A DNA stretch of 10,062 nt. Origin: DASPKO01 sp035628055. GTDB taxonomy: Bacteria; Planctomycetota; Phycisphaerae; Phycisphaerales; UBA1924. A program made the translations under genes and the position numbers. Location of the stretch: contig DASPKO010000015.1 of assembly GCA_035628055.1 (NCBI GenBank), forward strand, positions 1 to 10,062, written 5' to 3'. The notes under the pieces are model-generated. The model saw only the letters and a program-made list of their open reading frames with translations, ran no database searches and had not been told where the DNA came from. Shown here piece by piece: positions 1 through 7,644 of this stretch (positions within the stretch are counted from its first letter, which is position 1; each line of letters opens with the position of its first letter).

Positions 1-2754
1 CGAGATGTCGCCGGAGTTGACCAGCGTGTCGTGATTGAAGTCCCCCGGGCACTGGCACTCGTCGGGGACCCCGTCGGCGTTGGCGTCGCCGCTGTCCCCC
101 CCGCCGATGTCGCACTCGTCCGGCGCGCCGTTGGCGTTGCAGTCCTGGCTCGTGCCCGAGGCCAGGTCGCAGGAGTCGGGGCGGAGGTTGAGGTTGCAAT
201 CGACGCCCGCCAGGTCGGGCATGAAATCGAAGCCGGTGGGGTTGTAGAGCCCCGTGTCGTTCCCCGTCACATACGAGTTCATGAAGATGCCCGTGACGGG
301 GTGGAACTCGTAGATCCGCGTCGAGTTCACGTGCAAGCGCAGGTACTGGCTGCGGCTGACGAAGACGTTACCGTTCGGACCCAGGCGCAGGCCCCAGGGC
401 TGGTCCATGGTCAGCGCCACGCTGGTCCCGCCGCGGTTGAACTGGCGGAGGAAGGCGCCGGTCTGCCCGTCGTACTCCAGCACCCGGTTGGAGCCGAGGC
501 TGGCGACCAGCAGATTCCCGGTCGGCATGACCAGCAGGCCCCGCGGGGCGCTCAGGCCGCCCGAGCCGGCGGGCACCAGCACGCGCACGAAGGCCCCGGT
601 GCCCGCGTCGTACTCGAGCACGCGGTCATCATCGCTGGTCACCAGCAGTCGGTTCGCGGGCGCGAGCGCCAGCCCGAACGGCCGCACCAGCCCGCCGGAC
701 CCCGGGTGCACCAGCACGCGCAGGAACGCGCCCGTGTCGGCGCCGAACTCGAGCACGGCGTTGCCGGCGCGCGAGGCGACCAGCAGCGTCCCCGCCCCGG
801 TCAGCGCCAGGCCGGCCGGCTCGTCGAGCCCGCCCGCCCCCGCGCCCACCAGGTCGCGGATCACCTGCCCCGCCCCGTTGAGCTCCACGACGCGGTCGGT
901 GGCGCCGCTGGAGACCAGGACGCGGCCTCCCGGCGTGACCAGCACGTCGTTCCCGCCCGGGGCCGTCGCGGCCGGCGACTCGAACTCGACGGTCCCCACC
1001 ACCGAGTAGAACCCGCGGACCTTGCCGTCTCCCGCGGCGCTGGCCACCCAGGCGCCGTTGGCACCGCCCAGCTCGGCCCGGTCGGGCACGCCGTCGCCAT
1101 CGCAGTCCTGCGTGCTGTCCAGGACAGCGTCCCGATCCAGATCGAGGGGCATGCTCGCCATGATCTGCAGATAGTCGCTCTGCCCGTTGTTATCGCGATC
1201 CTCCTCGCACGCGTCGGGGACCGCGTTGCGGTTGGCGTCGGGGAGCTGTCCGAGGACGATCTCGTGGCGGTCGGGCACCCCGTTGCCGTCGCAGTCCGGC
1301 TCGCAGGAGTCGGGGACCTGGTTGGCGTTGACGTCGGTCGCCTGGCCCTGGGCGATCTGGGCCGGGTCCAGGACGCCGTTGCCGTCGCAGTCCTGGGCGC
1401 TGTCCGGGATGCCGTCGGCGTTGGCGTCGCCCGCGCCCCCCGCGGTCTCCTGGCTGTCGGGCACGCCGTTGAGGTTGGCGTCGGCGGCCAGGCAGGCGCG
1501 GCCGGCGATGTGCTCCCGCATGCGCGCGGCGGTGTAGGTGCAGAACCGCAGGTCCGTGACGGCGGTGGCCCCGCTGACGGTCTGGCTGCAGTAGCTCATG
1601 ATGGTGCCGCGGCGCGCCGGCGTGTCGAGCGAGAGGCAGTTGTCCAGCGCGTAGTCGTGCGTGTGGAAGGTGCCGCAGTTGTGGCCCAGCTCGTGGGCGA
1701 TGATGGTGATGTCGCGGTTGTGCGCGTTGGGATACGAGGGATCGGCGAAGAACCCGTTGGCGTACCCGCTCACCGCGTACGCGGCGCTCCCGCACAGCGC
1801 GCTCACGTACGCCACGCCCCCCCACGGGAGGTCGCGGCGCCCGGAGACCAGGTGGGCCACGTCGCGCGGCACGGCCCCCATGTTCTGGTTCCAGTGGGTC
1901 CGGAACGGCCCGAGGGGGTCCGGCTCGTTGAACAGGTCTGCCGGCGTGTCCCAGATCCGCACGTAGGTGAGCACGAAGTGCACGCCCACGTCGCGCAGGT
2001 AGATGTCGTTGATCGCCGCCACGACCTGGACCAGGTAGGCGGCCGCGTCGGCCGCGTTGCCGAAGAGCTGGAAGTACTCGTGGTCCGTCTCGATCGCCAG
2101 CTCGATGATCTTGTGCCCGGGGCCCGGCGTCGGGCCGCGCGGCTGGGGACCGGAGGGGTGCCCGTGGCCGTGGTCGCCGTGGTCGTGATCGCCATGATCG
2201 TGCCCATCGGGCTCCTCGTCGGCGGCGAGCGCCCCGCCGCACGGATCGATCTCGGGCGGCACGCCCGCGGGATGTCCGAGCGGCCACACGCGGATATCCC
2301 CGTCCCACGTGCCGGGACGGCCCGTCGCCAGCGCGAACCGCCCGGCCCCCGGGCCCAGATCGATCCATCCCTGGGCGCGCCCGTGATACATGCCCAGGAA
2401 CACCGAAGACCCCGGCACGCCCTCGACAGCACCCCGGAAGCACCACACGTCGGCCGCGTTGAAATCCAGCTCTTGGTCGGGGCGGCGCGTGGAGCCCAGG
2501 ACGAAGCTCGTCGCCGCGGTGACCGGGCGGTACGGGCGGACGAGCAGCGTCACCTGGCGGGTGTCGCCCAGGGGGACGCCCTCGACGCGGAACTCGCCCT
2601 CCGCGGCGAACGCGGCCCCCCAGGCCGCCAGGTCCAGGCGGGCCCGCACGCCAACGGGGACGGGCTCCTGGGCCCCGGCCGGGCCGCCCAGCACCAGCGC
2701 CGCCACCACGCCGACGAGCGCGCGCCAAGACGCCCCAGCAATCTTGATCTTCAC
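1..2754 (-). CDS. Secreted M12B (reprolysin-type) zinc metallopeptidase with calcium-type repeats and NHL-like propeller, C-terminus cut by window edge
   Basis: An exported zinc protease; 918 residues are visible and the C-terminus lies beyond base 1. I chose the GTG start at 2754 because AGGAG sits 8 bases upstream and the product opens with a signal peptide (hydrophobic residues 12-24, likely cut after Ala28). In order: a pro-region (about 29-175) with Cys172 as a candidate cysteine switch; a His/Asp-rich linker (183-199); the catalytic domain (about 205-410) with HELGHNCGTFH at 354-364, which fits HExxHxxGxxH (zinc ligands His354, His358, His364; catalytic Glu355) and a Met-turn at Met386; nine DxDxNGxPD-type repeats (425-561); a propeller (566-838); three more repeats (852-901); and the start of a dockerin-like segment (905-918, DFNHDTLVNSGDIS). 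The peptidase family is clear from the motif spacing. Substrate is unknown. The calcium role of the repeats is inferred from similarity to thrombospondin type 3 and dockerin loops. Confidence 0.9.
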   Translation of the reverse strand, partial: MKIKIAGASWRALVGVVAALVLGGPAGAQEPVPVGVRARLDLAAWGAAFAAEGEFRVEGVPLGDTRQVTLLVRPYRPVTAATSFVLGSTRRPDQELDFNAADVWCFRGAVEGVPGSSVFLGMYHGRAQGWIDLGPGAGRFALATGRPGTWDGDIRVWPLGHPAGVPPEIDPCGGALAADEEPDGHDHGDHDHGDHGHGHPSGPQPRGPTPGPGHKIIELAIETDHEYFQLFGNAADAAAYLVQVVAAINDIYLRDVGVHFVLTYVRIWDTPADLFNEPDPLGPFRTHWNQNMGAVPRDVAHLVSGRRDLPWGGVAYVSALCGSAAYAVSGYANGFFADPSYPNAHNRDITIIAHELGHNCGTFHTHDYALDNCLSLDTPARRGTIMSYCSQTVSGATAVTDLRFCTYTAARMREHIAGRACLAADANLNGVPDSQETAGGAGDANADGIPDSAQDCDGNGVLDPAQIAQGQATDVNANQVPDSCEPDCDGNGVPDRHEIVLGQLPDANRNAVPDACEEDRDNNGQSDYLQIMASMPLDLDRDAVLDSTQDCDGDGVPDRAELGGANGAWVASAAGDGKVRGFYSVVGTVEFESPAATAPGGNDVLVTPGGRVLVSSGATDRVVELNGAGQVIRDLVGAGAGGLDEPAGLALTGAGTLLVASRAGNAVLEFGADTGAFLRVLVHPGSGGLVRPFGLALAPANRLLVTSDDDRVLEYDAGTGAFVRVLVPAGSGGLSAPRGLLVMPTGNLLVASLGSNRVLEYDGQTGAFLRQFNRGGTSVALTMDQPWGLRLGPNGNVFVSRSQYLRLHVNSTRIYEFHPVTGIFMNSYVTGNDTGLYNPTGFDFMPDLAGVDCNLNLRPDSCDLASGTSQDCNANGAPDECDIGGGDSGDANADGVPDECQCPGDFNHDTLVNSGDIS
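52..201 (-). repeat. Second calcium-type repeat block leading into a dockerin-like segment
   Basis: Residues 852-901 hold three units (DCNLNLRPDSCD, DCNANGAPDECD, DANADGVPDECQ). They are richer in cysteine than the first block. They run straight into CPGDFNHDTLVNSGDIS (902-918), matching the first half of the DFNGDGxVNSxD dockerin-like ending common in planctomycete exported proteins. The second half would lie left of base 1. Confidence 0.7.
241..1059 (-). repeat. NHL/SMP-30-like beta-propeller repeats in the metallopeptidase
   Basis: Residues 566-838 contain about five related units of 45-57 residues. Each carries a pattern like PxGLxL...GxLLVAS...NRVLEYD..TGAFLR.LV, which is typical of NHL-type blades. 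The three central units are the most alike and suggest recent internal duplication. Such propellers usually bind proteins or sugars. Here the propeller is placed between two blocks of calcium-type repeats, suggesting a targeting or binding module attached to the protease. Confidence 0.7.
1072..1482 (-). repeat. Nine tandem DxDxNGxPD calcium-type repeats in the metallopeptidase
   Basis: Residues 425-561 hold nine 12-residue units, for example DANLNGVPDSQE, DCDGNGVPDRHE and DCDGDGVPDRAE, with spacers of about 0-9 residues. Asp/Asn at alternating positions and the Gly-x-Pro-Asp end resemble thrombospondin type 3 and planctomycete surface-protein repeats, which bind calcium. Two units are degenerate (DRDNNGQSD and DLDRDAVLD). 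At DNA level the units recur as near-copies. Confidence 0.8.
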
Positions 2755-2762
2755 GGTGCGGG

Positions 2763-2767
2763 CTCCT
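2763..2767 (-). promoter_or_regulatory. Ribosome binding site fixing the GTG start of the metallopeptidase
   Basis: On the minus strand this reads AGGAG, 8 bases before the GTG at 2754. It is the best Shine-Dalgarno match near the 5' end and supports the GTG over the much later in-frame ATG codons, which would remove the signal peptide. I found no convincing sigma-70 promoter in the 143-base gap behind it. Confidence 0.75.
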
Positions 2768-2897
2768 GAGAGTCGCGCCGGGTTCGCGGCCACGGCACGG
2801 TTCGTGATCAGAGTGTGCCCCGCGGGCCCCGCGCGACCACCCCGCCGGCTCGGAACGCCGCCCCCCGATCGGTGTGAGCGGGTCCCTGCGAAGCTGC

Positions 2898-3971
2898 CTA
2901 CCGCACGAACGGGGGCCGGGAGAGCACGCCGCCGGCGCCCGCGAGCGCCTCGACGGCCTTGGCAAAGTCCTCGTCGCGCGCGCCCGAGACCATGCCCGCC
3001 AGGTCGCGGTTCTCCGGACGCTCGCCGAGCGCCGAATGCGCGAAGAAGTAGGCCGCTTCCGCGGCGGAGACCACCTGGGCCAGCGCGGCCCGCACCCGCT
3101 CGGGCACCTCGCCGGCCGCCAGCCGCGCGCGCGCCGAGAGCAGGATCGCCCCCGCCATGCGACCGACCTCGGCGAGCGTCGGCGGGGGGAGTGGCGGCTC
3201 GTTCTTGTCCATGTGCGCCAGTGTGATCGCATCGCTGGCGATCTTCGAGGCCCGGGTGAGCACGCCGGCGAACTCGGCGGGGGCGGTCCCGCTCATCCCG
3301 CGGGCCCGCTCGCCGATCTGCCGGGCCAGCATTCCCACCGCCTCCGCCCGGACGCCCCGGAGCTGGGCTTCGGGCACCCGCGCCGCGGCCTCGAGGGCCC
3401 GCTCGCACCCCTCCATCACGTGCGCATCGGTCTCGCCCGCCAGGACCCGCGCCACCGCCCCCGCCGCGTCGATGGCCTGCTTGGGCGTCAGCGCCGGGGT
3501 CCCCGATGCCAGCACCTCGAAGAGCCGGCGGTGCCCGAAAGCGGCGCCGTAGCGCACCGGGGCGCGCCCGTCGGTCAGGCCCTGGGCCAGCAGCACGGGC
3601 GAGTCGGGCGTTCCCAGCTCACCGGCGATCTGCAGAGCGTTGACCGCGACCAGGTCGTTCTGATGCTTGAGCAGTGGCTCGAGCACCGGCACCAGCGCCC
3701 TGGCATACGCCAGGCGGAAGCTGATGCTGACCTGGCTTTCCTTCAGAGGGGCGAGCAGCGCGAGCCGCGCCCGCTTGACCTGCACCTGGTCGCCGCTCAG
3801 GCCCGGCGCGTGCTGCGCGACGTAGGCGCCGAGCTGCTGCGTCTGGACCGCGCTCAGGTCGCTTCCGCGGACGATCTCGGGGGGAAGGTCCCGCTGGGCC
3901 AGCGCCGCCGCGGGTGCCAGACCCACCAGGCACGCGGTCAGGATGGCACGGGTAACGAGTGTGGTGGTCAT
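2898..3971 (-). CDS. Secreted alpha-helical protein with HEAT-like repeats, function unknown
   Basis: A 357-residue protein that I do not recognise as a named family. I chose the ATG at 3971 because it gives a good signal peptide (MTTTLVTRAILTACLVGLAP, likely cut after Ala25 in ALA-Q). An upstream GTG at 4061 adds 30 residues of Pro/Gly-rich sequence in front and looks wrong. The Shine-Dalgarno sequence is weak. The mature part is nearly all predicted helix; about residues 60-200 look like HEAT-type helical pairs (for example LVAVNALQIAGELG and APVRYGAAFGHRRLFEV), which usually serve as protein-binding scaffolds. LTAC at 11-14 looks like a lipobox, but the hydrophobic stretch before it is too short, so simple secretion is favoured. 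It lies 129 bases after the coiled-coil gene and 143 before the metallopeptidase gene, same strand. Coding status is firm; function is open. Confidence 0.85.
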   Translation of the reverse strand: MTTTLVTRAILTACLVGLAPAAALAQRDLPPEIVRGSDLSAVQTQQLGAYVAQHAPGLSGDQVQVKRARLALLAPLKESQVSISFRLAYARALVPVLEPLLKHQNDLVAVNALQIAGELGTPDSPVLLAQGLTDGRAPVRYGAAFGHRRLFEVLASGTPALTPKQAIDAAGAVARVLAGETDAHVMEGCERALEAAARVPEAQLRGVRAEAVGMLARQIGERARGMSGTAPAEFAGVLTRASKIASDAITLAHMDKNEPPLPPPTLAEVGRMAGAILLSARARLAAGEVPERVRAALAQVVSAAEAAYFFAHSALGERPENRDLAGMVSGARDEDFAKAVEALAGAGGVLSRPPFVR

Positions 3972-4067
3972 GCGGGTCTCGGGGCCGGCGGCGCCGCGTG
4001 TGCAGCGCCCGGCGTCGGGCCCATGCTCTCCTGGCGTGGCCGCCGGAGCAGGACCGTCCACGTTCAG

Positions 4068-4090
4068 CCGGGAAAAGTTAGTCCCCCCGG
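4068..4090 (-). terminator. Hairpin just after the coiled-coil lipoprotein gene, possible terminator
   Basis: On the minus strand, 10 bases past the stop codon, CCGGGGGGA and TTTTCCCGG pair around a CTAAC loop: nine pairs, three of them G-U. No run of T follows, so it is not a classical intrinsic terminator. It could instead protect the 3' end of the mRNA. Confidence 0.35.
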
Positions 4091-4100
4091 AGGCGCCCGG

Positions 4101-6089
4101 TCAACCGCCGCCGCCGGGCCCGCCCGCGCCCCCCATGACCTCCGCCATGCGCTGCTGGAACGCCGTCCGGAGATCGGCCGGCGTGGCCAGCTCCCCGGAG
4201 CGGACCCGCGCCGCCAGGTCCGTGAAGACCGGGGCGGTGCGCGTCATCAGCGGGAGCATCATCGCGACCATCGCGGCCTCCTCGGGAGCGATGTCCAGGG
4301 CCACTTTCCATGCGGCGCCGACGCGCACCATCTTCACCGGCTCGGGAGCGGCCGGGAGCGTCACGGTGGCGGCGTCGGGGCCGTTGCGCGTGATGCGGGC
4401 CGCCGCCGGGTCGAGACCCTGGGGGATCATCGAGGCGGTCTGACCCATCATCTCGGGGCCGCCGAGCGCCTCGGCCAGGGTGGCGTTGAACTTCTCTTTG
4501 CAGGCGGCGTTGAGCTCCGAGGAGGCCGCGCCGATCTGTGTCAGGGCCCCGAGCAGCCTCTCCTCCTCGGGGGTGGCCGCGTGGAGCAGATCGGGGAGCC
4601 CTGTCGCATCCCCGCTGGCGCTCATCTCGGCCAGGCGGCCCAGCGTGGCCCGGATTCCCGCCTCGTCATCGGCGCCGGCTGCCGCGGCCGGATCCGCCTC
4701 ACCGGCCCGATCCGGGTCCGAGGGAGCAGCATCGGCGGGGTCTGATGGGGCCGGGACGGTCTCGTCGCGGCTCTGGATCTGCTCGAGAGCCGCGGCGATG
4801 CGCTCGAGCCTGTCCTTTACCTCGGCGCGCCCGCTGACGGCGGCGAAGGCCGCCTTGGCCGCCTCGTACGCGGCGGTCGTCTCGGCCTTGAGCCGCTCGC
4901 AGGCCTGGGCGGCGTCCTGGAGCTTGGTCTGGTAAGAGGCCGCCTCCGGCAGGGCCGGCGCGGCCTGGGCCAGCGCGGCCATCGTGTCCCGGTAGGCCCG
5001 CTCTCCGAGGAGCTGGTTGGCGAGCACGTCGGCCACGGCGTGCTGATAGGTGGCCTCCGCGAGCTTGGCGGTCGACCTGATCTCCTGCGACGCTTCCGCG
5101 ACCGTGCCCGCCTGCCGGGCCGTCGTGGCCGCGGAGCGCAGCGTGCCGGTCGCCTGCTGGACCAGGCCCGGCACCGCGGCCCGGGCGGCGTCAAGCGCGG
5201 TGACGAGCTCGCGGAGCTTCGCCGCCGCGAGGTCGGCCTCGGCGCGCGCGGAGGCCGCCTGCTCCTGCCCGAGCTGGGCCAGCGCCCGCGTCTCGGCCTG
5301 CGCCTCCCCGAGCAGGCGCTTCTGCAGGGTGAGGCGGTCGATGTCCGTCTGCGCGTGGGCGGCCTCGGGGGCCTGGTGCCGCGCATCGGCGCGGAGCCGG
5401 GCCGACTCGGCATCGAGCGCGTCGGCCTCGCGCCCGACCCGCGCCGCCTCTTCGATGAGGGCGGCCCGCTCGACCGCGGCGGTCCCCTGGGCCCGCTCCC
5501 GGACCTCGGCCGCCTGGTCACGCTTGGCGCGCGCCCCCTGCAGCGCCTGCTCGGCCTGATCCTCGAGGGCCCGCACACGCTGGTCGGCCTGGCGCTTGCG
5601 CTCGGCCGCCGCGGCGATCTGCTCGTCGATCTCGCGCCCCCGGGCGGCCATCTCGTCCAGGGCCGGCGTGGGATCGTGCTGGGCCAGCGATGAGGCGACG
5701 GACTGCTGGCTCAGCCACAGGTTGAGCGCGCTGCGAACGCTCCCCGAGAGCCCGAGGATCTCGCGCACCGACCCGGCGGCGGCCTCGGACTCGATCTGTC
5801 CCTGCCCCGCCTGGGCGCGGGCGATGAGCAGACCGGCCGCCGCCTTCTCGCCCGGCAGGCCCCCTTCCACCACCGGCCGCAGCCCCGCGGTCACCTGGCG
5901 GTAGGTTTCCGAGCGCTGGCCCGCGAAGGGGACCGGCGTGGGCCCGCCCGCCGACAGGGCTTCCAGCCGCACGCTCGCGTCCCGGATCGCCTCGGCATGC
6001 CGATCCGACTCCCCGCACCCCGCGGCGGCCACCAGGATCGACCCGAGAATCGCGCGCCCCGCCGACCTGACCATGCGCCTGTCTCTCAT
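4101..6089 (-). CDS. Candidate lipoprotein with long Ala/Glu-rich coiled coil and small C-terminal alpha/beta domain
   Basis: A 662-residue exported protein of unknown function. The ATG at 6089 is preferred because AAGGA lies 9 bases upstream; the GTG at 6095 is only 3 bases from it. Residues 12-24 are hydrophobic and end in AAAGC, so Cys25 may be lipidated, although the lipobox lacks the usual Leu at -3. Residues about 140-300 are charged, Ala/Glu/Arg/Gln-rich and heptad-like, a probable long coiled coil; helices continue to about 440. A Pro/Asp/Ala-rich linker (443-474) leads to a C-terminal domain (about 475-650) with two strand-like stretches ending in VKMVRVGAAWKVALDI, reminiscent of NTF2-like or DUF4878-type domains. 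The tail is GGAGGPGGGG. A TACAGT at 6133-6138 could be a -10 box, but no good -35 is seen. It may be an envelope spacer or scaffold; that is inference. Confidence 0.85.
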   Translation of the reverse strand: MRDRRMVRSAGRAILGSILVAAAGCGESDRHAEAIRDASVRLEALSAGGPTPVPFAGQRSETYRQVTAGLRPVVEGGLPGEKAAAGLLIARAQAGQGQIESEAAAGSVREILGLSGSVRSALNLWLSQQSVASSLAQHDPTPALDEMAARGREIDEQIAAAAERKRQADQRVRALEDQAEQALQGARAKRDQAAEVRERAQGTAAVERAALIEEAARVGREADALDAESARLRADARHQAPEAAHAQTDIDRLTLQKRLLGEAQAETRALAQLGQEQAASARAEADLAAAKLRELVTALDAARAAVPGLVQQATGTLRSAATTARQAGTVAEASQEIRSTAKLAEATYQHAVADVLANQLLGERAYRDTMAALAQAAPALPEAASYQTKLQDAAQACERLKAETTAAYEAAKAAFAAVSGRAEVKDRLERIAAALEQIQSRDETVPAPSDPADAAPSDPDRAGEADPAAAAGADDEAGIRATLGRLAEMSASGDATGLPDLLHAATPEEERLLGALTQIGAASSELNAACKEKFNATLAEALGGPEMMGQTASMIPQGLDPAAARITRNGPDAATVTLPAAPEPVKMVRVGAAWKVALDIAPEEAAMVAMMLPLMTRTAPVFTDLAARVRSGELATPADLRTAFQQRMAEVMGGAGGPGGGG

Positions 6090-6098
6090 CGGCACCTG

Positions 6099-6103
6099 TC
6101 CTT
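6099..6103 (-). promoter_or_regulatory. Ribosome binding site deciding the start of the coiled-coil lipoprotein
   Basis: On the minus strand this reads AAGGA, 9 bases before the ATG at 6089 and only 3 before the GTG at 6095. The spacing argues for the ATG. Confidence 0.65.
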
Positions 6104-6144
6104 AGAGCCCCCAACCGCTCGCACGGCGCGGCACTGTAGCAAAC

Positions 6145-6161
6145 TCTCGTCCCGAGCGAGA
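6145..6161 (-). terminator. Weak hairpin between the CX4CH protein gene and the lipoprotein gene
   Basis: On the minus strand TCTCG and CGAGA pair around a 7-base loop, and two wobble pairs can extend the stem. A short TTT follows. It begins 11 bases past the upstream stop codon and may cause partial termination inside a same-strand gene series. Confidence 0.3.
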
Positions 6162-6172
6162 ACCATCCGCCC

Positions 6173-7540
6173 CTAGCGCCTGACAGGTTCCGGCGCGTCC
6201 TGGGCGGGCGGCACCTCCGAGGAACCCGGCGGGTCGTACCGGATCGGGTATTCGGGGTGCGGGCGGTACATCGAGGAGATCCATCGGACCGCGTCCCGGA
6301 AGCGCTGGTCGTCGCTCGAGCGGAAGGCCGGACGCCACGCATCGCGCCCCGCCACCCCCTGCCGAACCACCGGGTGCTTGAAGATCGCGTCGCCGCGGGG
6401 AAGCCCCAGATGCAGCAGCGGGGAGCGGTCCGGGGCGTCGTAGTTGATGAGTGCCGTGCCGTCTTCCATGCGGTAGCGGTCGAGGATGAGAAAGTTCGTA
6501 TAGAAGGTCTGTTCGGCGTTCGGCCGCCGGTTGAGCAGCATCAGCCGGCCGGCCTCGGCGCCGCCGTGGCAGGCCGAGGTGGCGCAGGAGTTGATCAGCC
6601 ATGAGCGATGGACCGTGTCGCGGAACTGTCGCAGGGCCGCCGGATGATCGAGCACCTCGACCTCGCCGTAGAGGTCGCGGGCCTGCAGGCGGAACATGAG
6701 GTCGAGAATGTCGACGGCCGGCCGGCGGTAGAGCGCCTCGCGACCTTCCTGCGTGACCGGGATGAGCGGGCTCCCCGCGTGCTGGTCCATCAGCCGCGCG
6801 ATCGTCTCGCGCTTCACGAGCAGGCGCCCGGGATTCGCCAGGTCCAGCTCGTACACCTTCAGAAGGTTGATCTGCTCCTGGCTGAGCACCGGAAAGATCG
6901 GGTCCCGGGCGGCGCCCGGGACCGGCGGGGGGGGCTGGCGGAGGGCGCGCTCCGCATCGCGACGCGCCCGCCCGGCCCCCGCGTTGTCGCGCAGCCGGAT
7001 GAGCCCGTTGAGGAGGACCTGCTCGCGCTTGGCCTCGGTGTTCGCGGGATCGATCACCAGGACGCGCCGGATCTCCTCGAGTGCCAGGTCGTAGCGTTCG
7101 CGGGCCCGCAGCCACTGCGCCAGTCGCAGGACCTGCTCGGGGTCGTTCCCCACGCTCTCCCGGATTTCCTTGTACCGGGCCATCACCGACGGCAGCTCCT
7201 GGACCCGCTCGACGGTCGCGGCGTCAAAGGTCACGTCCAGGCCGCTGACCCGAAGCACCAACTTCTCCTCGGTCTGCTCGATCAGCAGGCCGGTAAACCG
7301 CTGTCCGTCCTTGAGATACACGATTGCCTCGGACGGCTCGCGAGCATCGCCCTCCGACGGAACGGGGCCCGGCCGCGGCGCCGGAGCGTCCCGGTCCGCG
7401 GGCTGAGCGGGGGCTGGCGGGACCGGGGCCCCGCGGGTCGCCCCGGCATGCGGCAGGACCATCGCACCCCGAAGAACGGGGAGGCCCAGGAAGGAACAGA
7501 GCCCCGCGACCAAGACGGCGTGCCGGGCGGATGGGTTCAT
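6173..7540 (-). CDS. Exported protein with CX4CH haem-type motif, TPR-like stretch and Sm-like N-terminal segment
   Basis: A 455-residue protein with N-terminal signal sequence (hydrophobic residues 8-22) from the ATG at 7540. A Pro/Ala-rich linker (35-68) follows. Residues 70-115 (VYLKDGQRFTGLLIEQTEEK...) resemble the small beta-barrel segments that planctomycete proteins often carry. Residues about 134-175 read like one TPR (helix, RERYDLALEEIRRVLVIDP). At 319-325, CATSACH is a C-x4-C-H motif, the spacing used for some haems in multihaem cytochromes, followed by GG. Downstream SPLLHLGLPRGD, FKHP and a final DQRFRDAVRWI match the ending of planctomycete cytochrome-like (PSCyt) domains; His377 or His389 could be a distal ligand. 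It may be a periplasmic electron-transfer or haem protein, but haem binding is unproven. No Shine-Dalgarno is visible, so a later start (Met27) is possible but would destroy the signal peptide. It is the first gene of the minus-strand series. Confidence 0.85.
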   Translation of the reverse strand: MNPSARHAVLVAGLCSFLGLPVLRGAMVLPHAGATRGAPVPPAPAQPADRDAPAPRPGPVPSEGDAREPSEAIVYLKDGQRFTGLLIEQTEEKLVLRVSGLDVTFDAATVERVQELPSVMARYKEIRESVGNDPEQVLRLAQWLRARERYDLALEEIRRVLVIDPANTEAKREQVLLNGLIRLRDNAGAGRARRDAERALRQPPPPVPGAARDPIFPVLSQEQINLLKVYELDLANPGRLLVKRETIARLMDQHAGSPLIPVTQEGREALYRRPAVDILDLMFRLQARDLYGEVEVLDHPAALRQFRDTVHRSWLINSCATSACHGGAEAGRLMLLNRRPNAEQTFYTNFLILDRYRMEDGTALINYDAPDRSPLLHLGLPRGDAIFKHPVVRQGVAGRDAWRPAFRSSDDQRFRDAVRWISSMYRPHPEYPIRYDPPGSSEVPPAQDAPEPVRR

Positions 7541-7606
7541 GTTGAATAGTGTGCGCGACGGGGCGGCCGGTTGTCGATGGGCGGGACGGCCCCCGGGGGG
7601 CGCCGC

Positions 7607-7621
7607 GACCGGGAACCGGTC
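7607..7621 (-). terminator. Perfect inverted repeat downstream of tRNA-Leu, possible terminator
   Basis: GACCGG and CCGGTC flank a 3-base loop, 24 bases past the tRNA 3' end on the minus strand. A second GC palindrome (CCCCCGGGGG) follows at about 7590-7600. There is no T-run. This pair of GC hairpins could end the tRNA transcript before the CX4CH protein gene. Confidence 0.3.
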
Positions 7622-7644
7622 TGCCGGCCCGCTACCCCACGCAA

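Noticed and set aside
1072..1482. Repeated DNA units as a possible CRISPR array
   Set aside because: The units are coding repeats kept in frame, with diverged sequence and spacers of 0-9 codons; no constant repeat/spacer pattern.
31..2769. A 912-codon open frame on the plus strand across the whole metallopeptidase gene
   Set aside because: It is the codon-aligned antisense of the protease. In GC-rich genes with few TTA, CTA and TCA codons this frame stays open by chance. Its product is Val/Ala/Arg/His-rich with no domain pattern.
1190..3232. A 680-codon minus-strand frame overlapping the protease and the HEAT-like gene
   Set aside because: Arg/Pro/Gly-rich product, no motifs, and it crosses the gap and two real genes in another frame.
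2874..4745. A 623-codon plus-strand frame opposite the HEAT-like and lipoprotein genes
   Set aside because: Arg/Gly/His-rich antisense product spanning two real genes and their gap; the opposite strand has signal peptides and ribosome binding sites.
6608..7549. A 313-codon plus-strand frame opposite the CX4CH protein gene
   Set aside because: Antisense frame; the minus-strand product has a signal peptide, a TPR-like stretch and a haem-type motif, while this one has none.
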